DNA of 64,000 nucleotides, taken from NCBI GenBank assembly GCA_045612845.1, contig JAZKZV010000006.1, positions 62,001-126,000 on the forward strand, written 5' to 3'. A model generated the notes under the pieces. That model did no database searches. It had not been told where the DNA came from and saw only the letters and a list, made by a program, of their open reading frames with translations. The translations under genes were made by a program, and so were the position numbers. Below are positions 1-6,495 of this stretch, one piece after another; position 1 is the stretch's first letter; the number at the start of each line of letters is the position of its first letter. This stretch comes from Ornithomonoglobus_A sp045612845 (GTDB lineage: Bacteria > Bacillota > Clostridia > UBA1381).

Positions 1-572
1 TTCTGAAGATTATATACCGCCTGTACAGGGTCATCGCCTGTAATCATTACAAGATTTGCAGGGTCTAAGTTAACACCTACACCGGTTGAGCCTAATTCAT
101 CCAGAAAGCCTTTTAAAACTGCAGATGTTTCGGGGCCTGTTTCGATTGCAAAGTGTGAATTTATACTGTCTGCATAACGAGAAAGCTCAAAGCATGCCTC
201 TTGCATTATTTTGTATCTGTCGTTGTTTTTGTCGCTTGGAACAACACCGATATGTGTTGTAACAACATCTGATTCGAGCTCTTTTGCAAGGTCTATTATG
301 CGCTTTGATTTTTCAACAAGCACCTTGTTTTGTTCGGGGTCATAAAAGCCTCTGCCAAGGTCTCCGCAAATTGCAGAAAAAACCAATCCGTTTGACTTAA
401 CAAAATCCAAAAGCTCTTTTCTTTTTGCTCCTGTTAAGTTTTCGGGTGAATTTTCGCCGGTTGTTGAATACATCTGAAGTCCGTTTGCACCAATTTCTTT
501 TGCTTTAAGTATTGCGCTCTTTGTATCAAGTTTAAAAGAGTCGAGCATTACTCCGATTGGAAAGTTATACAT
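1..572 (-). CDS. Sugar phosphate isomerase/epimerase family protein, C-terminus cut by the window
   Basis: The reading frame is open from an ATG at 572 down to base 1, giving about 190 residues of the N-terminal part. The translation begins MYNFPIGVMLDSFKLDT and contains TTHIGVVPSD, FAIETGPETS and GVNLDPANLV, which is the pattern of xylose-isomerase-like TIM barrels: a His on one strand, the metal-binding Glu in IETG, then an N-x-D-P motif. Such proteins isomerise or epimerise sugars or inositol derivatives; the substrate cannot be read from the sequence. A GAGG ribosome binding site lies 7-10 bases before the ATG. The gene diverges from an AraC-type regulator starting at 747, so that regulator is a likely controller. 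The family call is firm and the specific reaction is unknown. Confidence 0.85.
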   Translation of the reverse strand, partial: MYNFPIGVMLDSFKLDTKSAILKAKEIGANGLQMYSTTGENSPENLTGAKRKELLDFVKSNGLVFSAICGDLGRGFYDPEQNKVLVEKSKRIIDLAKELESDVVTTHIGVVPSDKNNDRYKIMQEACFELSRYADSINSHFAIETGPETSAVLKGFLDELGSTGVGVNLDPANLVMITGDDPVQAVYNLQ

Positions 573-636
573 AGTACATTTCCTCGCTTTCTTGTTTTAG
601 CATTATACTTATATTTTTATAAAAGGGAAAAACTAC

Positions 637-665
637 TTGATTTTTCTCCTCCTCTATTGTATAAT
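637..665 (+). promoter_or_regulatory. Sigma-A type promoter for the AraC regulator
   Basis: TTGATT at 637-642 and TATAAT at 660-665 are separated by 17 bases. The -10 sits inside an inverted repeat, ATTGTA-TAA-TACAAT, which could also be an operator in the shared divergent region. Confidence 0.65.
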
Positions 666-746
666 ACAATAAATAACCGAATTTTACAAGAAACAATTCT
701 GCCAAAAATTATAACTATTGTGCTATTTTGAAGGGGGTGCTCTTTT

Positions 747-1541
747 TTGAAATACGAGGTTCATTCGCTGATGGGTAAAAAAATGCCATTTATAATTCAT
801 AAAACTAACTTGAATTCCGACTACACTTCTCCCGGAAACTGGCACGAAAACCCCGAATTTCTGTTGTTTACTGACGGTTGCGGGTATGTTATGTTAAACG
901 ACGAGCGCGTTTTAGCGAAAAAGGGGGATATTGTTGTTATTAACTCCAACTGCTTTCATAATATTATTACCGACAGCACAGTTACATATTACTGCCTTAT
1001 TGTTGATATGAGCTTTTTTGAGGAAAATGACATCATTGCCACATCATTAAAAAATCTTTTTAACGACGAAAAAGCATATTTGTTATATTCATCCGTCATA
1101 AATATTTTTGAAAACCCCTCCTCTTTGCAGACTCCTAAAATGCGAAATGCGGTACTCGACTTTTTGATTTACATTTGCGAAAACTATAGTCTTGAATCGG
1201 ACGCACTTTTGTCCCACGCAAAAACTATAGAGCATATAAAGCTTGCTGTTTCTTATATAAATAATAACTTTTGCAACAAGATATCCATAGATGAGATTGC
1301 TGCTTTTTCGGGTTATTCGCGTTCACATCTCTCGCGTGAATTTAAAAAGGTAACCGGTTTTTCTATAGTAGATTACATAAATAATTGCCGCTGCGATAAG
1401 GCAAGAGGTCTTATTGCAAGCGGAAAACACTCGGTTTTTGAGGCTGCTGTGCTTTGCGGCTTTGATGATGCATCATATTTTGCAAAAACATATAAAAAGC
1501 TTTTGGGACGCTCCCCATCAGCAGAGATAAAAAAGGGATAA
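747..1541 (+). CDS. AraC family transcriptional regulator
   Basis: 264 residues. Residues about 25-70 look like a cupin ligand-binding domain (HENPEFLLF, then a Gly-rich turn and KKGDIVVINSNCFH). Residues about 165-262 form the double helix-turn-helix DNA-binding domain, with ISIDEIAAFSGYSRSHLSREFKK as first HTH and VFEAAVLCGFDDASYFAKTYKK as second, ending in the usual LGRSPS. The start is a TTG at 747, placed by the AAGGGGGTG ribosome binding site at 731-739; no ATG nearby is as well positioned. It is divergent from the sugar isomerase, the classic arrangement for an AraC activator of sugar metabolism. The inducer is unknown. Its stop codon lies inside the hairpin that carries parS. Confidence 0.9.
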   Translation: MKYEVHSLMGKKMPFIIHKTNLNSDYTSPGNWHENPEFLLFTDGCGYVMLNDERVLAKKGDIVVINSNCFHNIITDSTVTYYCLIVDMSFFEENDIIATSLKNLFNDEKAYLLYSSVINIFENPSSLQTPKMRNAVLDFLIYICENYSLESDALLSHAKTIEHIKLAVSYINNNFCNKISIDEIAAFSGYSRSHLSREFKKVTGFSIVDYINNCRCDKARGLIASGKHSVFEAAVLCGFDDASYFAKTYKKLLGRSPSAEIKKG

Positions 1542-1557
1542 TGTTTCACGTGAAACA
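1542..1557. promoter_or_regulatory. parS centromere site 1 (ParB/Spo0J binding), nested in a terminator-like hairpin
   Basis: TGTTTCACGTGAAACA is a perfect 16-bp palindrome identical to the Bacillus/Clostridium parS consensus. It is the centre of a longer inverted repeat (about 1530-1567) whose outer arms are AAAAAGG(G)ATAA and TTATCCTTTTTT, so the same DNA can also act as an intrinsic terminator for the AraC gene. It lies about 3.6 kb from parB. Confidence 0.92.
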
Positions 1558-1592
1558 TTATCCTTTTTTAGAGTATGTAAATGGATTGACAT

Positions 1593-1688
1593 AAAAAGGG
1601 CTGTCTGTGTAATTTCGACGTTGCGAGTTTCAATTTCGTAAGAATTTGTCTGTCTGAGCAAAAGAATTTATACAGATTGGCCTTTTTG
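1593..1688. repeat. Family A interspersed structured repeat, copy A1
   Basis: The core carries TTGCGAGTTTC, then a small hairpin (TTCGTAAGAA), then GAGCAAAAGAATTTATACAG. The outer arms AAAAAGGGC and GGCCTTTTT pair and end in a T tract, so the copy looks like a terminator between the convergent araC and serS genes. Confidence 0.8.
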
Positions 1689-1690
1689 TG

Positions 1691-1717
1691 CGGACGGTCG
1701 CGGACGCCGGTCCCTAC
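1691..1717. repeat. Family C short hairpin repeat, copy C1
   Basis: CGGACGGTCGCGGACGCC followed by GGTCCCTACA is a diverged copy of the GTAGGGG...CCCG hairpin family (reverse orientation). It sits directly after repeat A1. Confidence 0.65.
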
Positions 1718-1719
1718 AA

Positions 1720-1806
1720 TGATTTTGAATACAACATAAAATGGGAGGGCATAAAACCCTCCCATATATTTTGTTCGTAACAAAGTGGTCGGCACAAATA
1801 TTCTTA
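1720..1806. repeat. Family B structured element, diverged copy B1
   Basis: It contains a strong inner hairpin, ATGGGAGGG-CATAAAA-CCCTCCCAT followed by ATATTTTG (a plausible terminator). The right end, TTCGTAACAAAGTGG then GCACAAATATT and TTAGCCC, matches the right end of copy B2 at 6280-6316. The left end (TTTTGAATACAAC) matches B2 only weakly. The right end overlaps the serS stop codon. Confidence 0.55.
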
Positions 1807-3075
1807 GCCCTCTATTTTATCGCAGCCCATGTATGGTCTTAACACCTCCGGAACTGTTACCGAGCCATCTTCGTTTTGATAGTTTTCTAAAATTGCGGCA
1901 ACAGTTCTTCCTACTGCAAGACCTGAACCGTTTAGTGTATGAACAAACTGTGCCTTGTCCTTTGGATTATCCTTGAATTTGATGTTGGCACGTCTTGCCT
2001 GATAATCCTCAAAGTTTGAGCATGATGAGATTTCTACGTATCTGTTATAGCTTGGCATCCATACTTCTATGTCGTATGTTTTTGCAGATGAGAAACCTAA
2101 ATCGCCTGTTGAAAGAGTTACTACTCTGTATGGAAGTCCCAGACCCTCAAGCAAGCTCTCTGCATCTTTTGTAAGAGATTCAAGCTCTTGGTAGCTGTTT
2201 TCGGGATGTGCAAACTTAACAAGCTCAACCTTGTTGAATTGGTGTTGTCTTATAAGACCCCTTGTATCTCTGCCTGCGCTGCCTGCCTCTGCTCTGAAGC
2301 ATGCTGAATATGCGCAGTATTTTATAGGAAGCTTTGCTCCGTCAAGAATTTCGTCTCTATACAGGTTTGTTACGGGAACTTCAGCTGTAGGAATTAAGAA
2401 ATAGTCATTTACTGTAAGCTTGAATGCATCCTCCTCAAATTTTGGAAGTTGACCTGTGCCTGTCATAGACGCGCGGTTTACGATATATGGCGGTTGAATT
2501 TCTGTATAGCCTGATTTATCTGTGTGTGTGTTTAAGAAATACTGAATAACCGCTCTCTCTAATCTTGCACCCTTATCCTTATAAACTGTAAATCTTGTAC
2601 CTGTAAGCTTTGTTCCGCGCTCGAAGTCTAAAATATCAAGGTCTGTACCGATATCCCAGTGTGCCTTTGGCTCAAAACCAAACTTTCTCGGCTCTCCCAA
2701 TCGTCTTACCTCGACATTTTCGCTATCATCAACACCAACGGGAACACTCTCATTCGGAATGTTTGGAATTCTCAGCATATAATCTCTGAGCTTTGCGTCT
2801 ATTTCGCGCACTTCATCATCAAGCACCTTTATGTTATCGCTTAGCTCTTTCATTTCTTTAAAAATAGCAGTTGTGTCCTCGCCCGCCTTCTTCATTTGCG
2901 GAATTTGCTTGGATATTGCATTTTGCTTTGCCTTTTTCTCCTCAACATCGCCAAGAATCTGACGTCTCTTTTCGTCAAGTTCAATGGCAGGAGTTATATC
3001 AAGGTCATTATTTCTCTTCTTTAGTGCCTCTTTTATTTTTTCTGGTTCCTGACGTAAAACTTTAATGTCTAACAT
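1804..3075 (-). CDS. serS: Serine--tRNA ligase
   Basis: 423 residues, the normal length for bacterial SerRS. It charges tRNA-Ser (and tRNA-Sec where present) with serine in the cytoplasm. Residues 1 to about 110 form the tRNA-binding coiled-coil arm (LDEKRRQILGDVEEKKAKQ). The class II catalytic core follows, with motif 2 at FRAEAGSAGRDTRGLIRQHQ and motif 3 at GSGLAVGRTVAAILENYQ. The start is ATG with a GAAAGGA ribosome binding site. It is the last gene of the minus-strand parA-parB-DUF4446 cluster, a neighbourhood also common in clostridia. No T-box signature (the conserved GGGTGGNACCGCG) is present in its upstream region, so tRNA-sensing control is not evident. Identification is firm. Confidence 0.98.
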   Translation of the reverse strand: MLDIKVLRQEPEKIKEALKKRNNDLDITPAIELDEKRRQILGDVEEKKAKQNAISKQIPQMKKAGEDTTAIFKEMKELSDNIKVLDDEVREIDAKLRDYMLRIPNIPNESVPVGVDDSENVEVRRLGEPRKFGFEPKAHWDIGTDLDILDFERGTKLTGTRFTVYKDKGARLERAVIQYFLNTHTDKSGYTEIQPPYIVNRASMTGTGQLPKFEEDAFKLTVNDYFLIPTAEVPVTNLYRDEILDGAKLPIKYCAYSACFRAEAGSAGRDTRGLIRQHQFNKVELVKFAHPENSYQELESLTKDAESLLEGLGLPYRVVTLSTGDLGFSSAKTYDIEVWMPSYNRYVEISSCSNFEDYQARRANIKFKDNPKDKAQFVHTLNGSGLAVGRTVAAILENYQNEDGSVTVPEVLRPYMGCDKIEG

Positions 3076-3143
3076 TTTATATATATTCCTTTCGTGTTTT
3101 GTATTCTTATGTTTTTATTGTTTGTTAAAAGCTCGCATCCCTA

Positions 3144-3240
3144 CAAAAAGAGCTGTCTGTGTAAATTCGATGTTGCGAGTTTCAAATTCGTAAGAATTTG
3201 TCTGTTAGAGCAACAGAATTTATACAGATTGGTCTTTTGT
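3144..3240. repeat. Family A interspersed structured repeat, copy A2
   Basis: CTGTGTAAATTCGATGTTGC and GCAACAGAATTTATACAG form the main stem, with CAAATTCGTAAGAATTTG as the apical hairpin. It lies between serS and the coiled-coil gene. Confidence 0.85.
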
Positions 3241-3250
3241 TTGCAACAAG

Positions 3251-3270
3251 AGCAAGCCCCTCCCCTACGA
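3251..3270. repeat. Family C short hairpin repeat, partial copy C2
   Basis: AGCAAGCCCCTCCCCTACGA is the reverse-orientation right half of the GTAGGGGAGGGGCTTGCTCC version seen at 14111, 55800 and 60961. Confidence 0.6.
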
Positions 3271-3322
3271 TATTGTTTGTTATTTATTGTACGACACGCC
3301 GCAATAGTTGGCGCTAAATCTA

Positions 3323-3736
3323 TTAACCCTGTAGTTCATTATACAACCCTTTTAAATTATTGTCAAGGCTCTCGTAGTCAATTTCTTCTAAAATTCGTGT
3401 TGCCGCTTCGATATTTCCTGCCTCTTTTTGCTCCTTTGCACTAAATATCTTTTTGTAGACGTCAAGCTCTGATTTTAGCGTTGTGTTTTCCTCCTTAAGC
3501 TTTTTGTTTTCGCCTAAAAGGAGCATATTCTCCTCACTTAGTTCTGCGGCACGCTCCGATATCTTATTCGGGAATGCGGTCTGGGCAGGTGCTTGTGTCG
3601 GCTCAATATGAGTTATATTCCTTTGAAGGTTTGTGTCGCCGAAGAATGCTATTAAAATAAGCAACAGTGCCACAACAAATATCAGCGCAGTATACAAAAA
3701 TAATGATTTTGTGCTCTGTTTATCGTTATTCGTCAT
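3323..3736 (-). CDS. Small membrane-anchored coiled-coil protein, function unknown
   Basis: 137 residues. Residues about 12-30 form one hydrophobic transmembrane helix (FLYTALIFVVALLLILIAFF). A polar linker follows, then a heptad-rich coiled coil at about 58-95 (ENMLLLGENKKLKEENTTLKSEL) and a short C-terminal helical part. The predicted topology has the N-terminus inside. The start ATG overlaps the last 11 bases of the DUF4446 gene, which suggests translational coupling, and no separate strong ribosome binding site is visible. I recognise no family. Co-transcription with parA, parB and DUF4446 hints at a role near the membrane linked to chromosome segregation or cell cycle, but that is inference only. 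Confidence 0.75.
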   Translation of the reverse strand: MTNNDKQSTKSLFLYTALIFVVALLLILIAFFGDTNLQRNITHIEPTQAPAQTAFPNKISERAAELSEENMLLLGENKKLKEENTTLKSELDVYKKIFSAKEQKEAGNIEAATRILEEIDYESLDNNLKGLYNELQG

Positions 3737-4214
3737 CTTTTTTTACCCCGCTTTTTGCCATCTCGAGGCTTTGCTCTTCTTCCTTTAAGAGCTTTACCGA
3801 CGCCTCGCCGAGTGTTATTTTTCTTACGTAAGTATTATTTGAATTATGTCCGTAAAGAGATGTTATAATAAATCCGTCTCCGCAATCGTCTATTAAAGTA
3901 AGCGAAAAGCTCATGTTGCCCTTAACATCATCAAACGCGTCGAAGTTCACTATCCCTACATGCGAGAGATTTGATAATGATTTTGCCTCAAGCTTTTCTA
4001 TTCTGTCTGTAATTGCGTTATCTGTCCTTGCGTTGATACTGTTTGCAAGCTCGTTTACCTTATTAAAATATTTCTCCATTACTCCGCCGAGGTCTCCATC
4101 CTCTGCATAGCTGAGCATATTATTGATTTTTGAGGAATTTGCTCCATTCATTATCATACAGGCAATAACCAGAATAATAAGAATAAGAACAACAATTACA
4201 AAATATAAGTTCAT
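3726..4214 (-). CDS. DUF4446 family membrane-anchored protein
   Basis: 162 residues: an N-terminal transmembrane helix (residues 4-22), a helical region with NKVNELANSINARTDNAITDRIE, then a beta-rich C-terminal domain with VGIVNFDAFDDVKGNMSFSL, DDCGDGFIITSLYGH and TYVRKI. The last three motifs are typical of the DUF4446 family, which in Firmicutes is often found next to parB. The function is not established. The start is ATG with an AAAGGA ribosome binding site. It is located immediately downstream of parB and overlaps the coiled-coil gene that follows. The family call rests on motif recognition. Confidence 0.85.
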   Translation of the reverse strand: MNLYFVIVVLILIILVIACMIMNGANSSKINNMLSYAEDGDLGGVMEKYFNKVNELANSINARTDNAITDRIEKLEAKSLSNLSHVGIVNFDAFDDVKGNMSFSLTLIDDCGDGFIITSLYGHNSNNTYVRKITLGEASVKLLKEEEQSLEMAKSGVKKDDE

Positions 4215-4238
4215 TTTTAAAGTCCTTTCGTGTTTGTT

Positions 4239-5117
4239 TTATATATTAAGTATTCCTAAAATCCGCTCCAAATCGTCGTTTCCGTAATACTCAATCTCTA
4301 TTTTGCCCTTTTTCTTACCGCCTGTGATTTTCACCTTTGTACCAAAACCCGAGCATAGCCTTTCCTGTATGCGCTCAAGCTCTATCTTGTACACATCATC
4401 CGACGCGGGAAGCTTGTCCTTTTTAGGTTTTGCCTTTTTTATTGCATTCGCTATGTTCTCTGTCTGTCTTACGCTTAAATCCTCATCAATTATTCTTTTT
4501 GCCAACGATTCGCGGTCTTTTTTACTCTCTACCGACAAAACAGCACGTGCATGTCCGCTCGAAATTTCGCCCGAAACAACAAGCTTTTGCAAAGAATCAT
4601 CAAGAGATAAAAGTCTTATCGAATTTGCAATGGCACTTCTGCTTTTTCCGCTTACCCTGCTTACCTGCTCCTGTGTAAGCGAATATTCCTCCAAAAGCGA
4701 CCGATAAGCAAGCGCCTCTTCGATTGGGTTAAGGTCCTCTCTTTGTATATTCTCAATAAGCGCAATCTGTGCAATTTGCGAAGGTGTGTATTCCTTTATT
4801 ACAACCCCTACCTTTTTTAAGCCTGCGAGCTTGGCAGCACGCCATCTTCTTTCGCCGGCAACTATCATATATCTGCCATTTTCCTGTTTTGTAACAACAA
4901 TAGGCTGAATAAGTCCCTGCTCCTTTATGGAATCTGCAAGAGCCTGTAATTTCTCTTTATCAAATGTACGTCTTGGCTGACTTTTATTAGGCTCAATTTG
5001 TGTAAGTGCAACTTCCATTGCAGGTTGTTGCTCTTTTGTTATTTCTTCGGTTATAGAAGGGATATCCTCACTCTCAAAAAACGAGCCAAGTCCCTTTCCA
5101 AGTCCTTTTTTTGCCAT
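4239..5117 (-). CDS. parB: Chromosome partitioning protein ParB (Spo0J)
   Basis: 292 residues from the ATG at 5117, which follows a GGAG site and begins MAKKGLGKGLGSFF, the standard ParB/Spo0J N-terminus. An in-frame extension upstream is open but runs through repeats A3 and C3 and is not credible. ParB spreads from parS sites, is a CTPase, and loads SMC near the origin. The CTP-binding/ParB-N domain shows IEPNKSQPRRTFD, LADSIKEQGLIQPIVV and GERRWRAAKLA (the GxxRxxA motif). The HTH region shows IENIQREDLNPIEEA and LTQEQVSRVSGKSRSAIANSIRLL. A C-terminal dimerisation region follows. Two perfect parS sites flank the cluster at 1542 and 6352. It is downstream of parA, with two repeats between them. 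Confidence 0.97.
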   Translation of the reverse strand: MAKKGLGKGLGSFFESEDIPSITEEITKEQQPAMEVALTQIEPNKSQPRRTFDKEKLQALADSIKEQGLIQPIVVTKQENGRYMIVAGERRWRAAKLAGLKKVGVVIKEYTPSQIAQIALIENIQREDLNPIEEALAYRSLLEEYSLTQEQVSRVSGKSRSAIANSIRLLSLDDSLQKLVVSGEISSGHARAVLSVESKKDRESLAKRIIDEDLSVRQTENIANAIKKAKPKKDKLPASDDVYKIELERIQERLCSGFGTKVKITGGKKKGKIEIEYYGNDDLERILGILNI

Positions 5118-5135
5118 TGGTTTTCTCCTTTTTTT

Positions 5136-5165
5136 CGGGACGTCGAGGACGCCGTCCCCTACGTT
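5136..5165. repeat. Family C short hairpin repeat, copy C3
   Basis: CGGGACGTCGAGGACGCC then GTCCCCTAC: the reverse-orientation hairpin repeat, placed between parA and parB about five bases upstream of the parB ribosome binding site. Confidence 0.8.
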
Positions 5166-5189
5166 GTGATTGGTTAATGGTTTAATTGC

Positions 5190-5264
5190 ACAAAGGTCTG
5201 TCTGTATGAATTCGCAAGAATTTGACTGCCTGAGCAAAAGAATTTATACGGATTGACTTTTGTG
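5190..5264. repeat. Family A interspersed repeat, shortened copy A3
   Basis: ACAAAGGTCTGTCTGTATGAATTCG is followed directly by CAAGAATTTGACTGCCTGAG, so the TTGCGAGTTTCAAA segment of the core is deleted. The outer arms ACAAAGGTC and GACTTTTGT remain complementary. It lies inside the parA-parB operon. Confidence 0.7.
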
Positions 5265-5296
5265 TTTACGAAAGAGTAATAACCCCTCCGCCTATG

Positions 5297-6061
5297 TTAT
5301 TTATTTCTTTCTATTACCTCTTTTGCAAGCGCCATATACGCGTCTGCACCTTTTGACGTTCTGTCATATTTAATTATAGGTTCACCATAGCTTGGCGCCT
5401 CGGAAAGACGAATATTTCGCGGAATTACAGTTTTATACACCATTTCGGGGAAGAATCTCTTTATTTCCTCTAAAACCTGAATGGAAAGATTTGTTCTTCC
5501 GTCATACATTGTTCCCACAACACCCTCTATGTTTATTTTCGGGTTTAGCTTCTTCTTTACCGACTTTACTGTGCCAATCAGCTGTGAAACACCCTCGAGC
5601 GCATAATATTCGCACTGAATGGGTATTAAGATTGTATCGCACGCGGTTAAAATATTTATTGTAATCATTCCTAAAGACGGAGGTGCGTCAATTATTATAA
5701 AATCAAAATCATCACGGATTTTGGATATTGCCTTTTTTAAGAAAAACTCGCGGTTTTCTTCGTATACAAGCTCAATCTCCGCTCCGCTCAGATTTGAGGA
5801 CGAGGGGAGAACATACATATTAAGATACGGTGTCTTTATTATTGCATCCTTTGTTTTTGTTGCATCAACAAGACACTCATAAACGCTCAATTCACACTCA
5901 CTCTTGTTTATTCCAAATCCGCCCGTGGAGTTTCCCTGCGGGTCGCAGTCTATAAGGAGTGTTTTTTTACCAAGATATGCAAGACACGCGCTTAAATTCA
6001 CCGCTGTGGTGGTTTTTCCAACACCGCCTTTTTGATTAGTAACAGCAATTACCTTTGCCAT
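5297..6061 (-). CDS. parA: Chromosome partitioning ATPase ParA (Soj)
   Basis: 254 residues, normal for Soj-type ParA. It is a deviant Walker ATPase that binds DNA as an ATP dimer and works with ParB in origin segregation; in Bacillus it also regulates DnaA. The deviant P-loop QKGGVGKTT is at residues 10-18, followed by the switch region DCDPQGNSTGGFG, then IIIDAPPSLG (Walker B) and IPIQCEYYALEG. The C-terminal part has TMYDGRTNLSIQVLEE and RNIRLSEAPSYGEPI, which is diagnostic of this family. The start ATG follows GGAG. It is the first gene of the minus-strand cluster. Repeats A4 and B2 and parS site 2 lie upstream, between it and the divergent ger operon. Confidence 0.98.
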   Translation of the reverse strand: MAKVIAVTNQKGGVGKTTTAVNLSACLAYLGKKTLLIDCDPQGNSTGGFGINKSECELSVYECLVDATKTKDAIIKTPYLNMYVLPSSSNLSGAEIELVYEENREFFLKKAISKIRDDFDFIIIDAPPSLGMITINILTACDTILIPIQCEYYALEGVSQLIGTVKSVKKKLNPKINIEGVVGTMYDGRTNLSIQVLEEIKRFFPEMVYKTVIPRNIRLSEAPSYGEPIIKYDRTSKGADAYMALAKEVIERNK

Positions 6062-6096
6062 TTATCTTCTCCTTTTTGTATATGTTACTGACATGC

Positions 6097-6187
6097 AAAA
6101 CCAGCAACCTATATAAATATTGTTCCTAAAACAGACAAATTCTTGTAACACTCGCAACATCAAATTTATATAGGCAGCTGTTTTTTA
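6097..6187. repeat. Family A interspersed repeat, copy A4
   Basis: Reverse-orientation core (ACAGACAAATTCTTG ... CTCGCAACATCAAATTTATA) with outer arms AAAACCAGC and GCAGCTGTTTT. It lies just upstream of the parA ribosome binding site, within the likely parA leader. Confidence 0.75.
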
Positions 6188-6211
6188 TTATTAAGTATTT
6201 TTGGGCGTAGA

Positions 6212-6310
6212 AAAAATTGATACACAACGGACAAATTGTATCCCGACGTCGTACGAGTGTACGTCAAGAGGTGCAATTTGTTCGTAACGTAAGTGGTGTG
6301 CGCAATTTTT
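6212..6310. repeat. Family B structured element, copy B2
   Basis: The outer stem is AAAAATTG with CAATTTTT, extended by ACAC with GTGT. The inner stem is ACAAATTG with CAATTTGT. The apical hairpin is GACGT...ACGTC around CGTACGAGTGT. The layout is the same as copy B3 at 20918, with different paired bases. It lies in the divergent parA-ger intergenic region. Confidence 0.65.
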
Positions 6311-6351
6311 ATAGCCCAACTCTATTATATCACAAATTTCTGATTTGTAAA

Positions 6352-6367
6352 TGTTTCACGTGAAACA
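6352..6367. promoter_or_regulatory. parS centromere site 2
   Basis: A second perfect TGTTTCACGTGAAACA, with matching flanks AAA and TTT. It lies about 290 bp upstream of parA and 130 bp before gerA. Two identical 16-mers 4.8 kb apart around parAB make these real parS sites rather than chance palindromes. Confidence 0.95.
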
Positions 6368-6495
6368 TTTTTAAATTTAATTTTTCTGTAATATATCAAA
6401 GCGTGAGAATAATTGGTATATTTTTGGAGAAAATAAATCTACAAAATGTTAAAAATGGCATAGGTATCACGTTTTTGAAAGGATTTTCATAAATT

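Noticed and set aside
1568..1795. 75-residue minus-strand frame through the araC-serS gap
   Set aside because: It lies wholly in repeats A1, C1 and B1, with no ribosome binding site or recognisable product.
3076..3322. T-box leader upstream of serS
   Set aside because: No GGGTGGNACCGCG or terminator/antiterminator typical of T-boxes was found. The region contains repeats A2 and C2 instead. The same negative result holds for glyS and lysS.
5118..5237. N-terminal extension of ParB starting at 5237
   Set aside because: The extension is translated from repeats A3 and C3. The ATG at 5117 has a GGAG site and gives the canonical MAKKGLGKGLG start.
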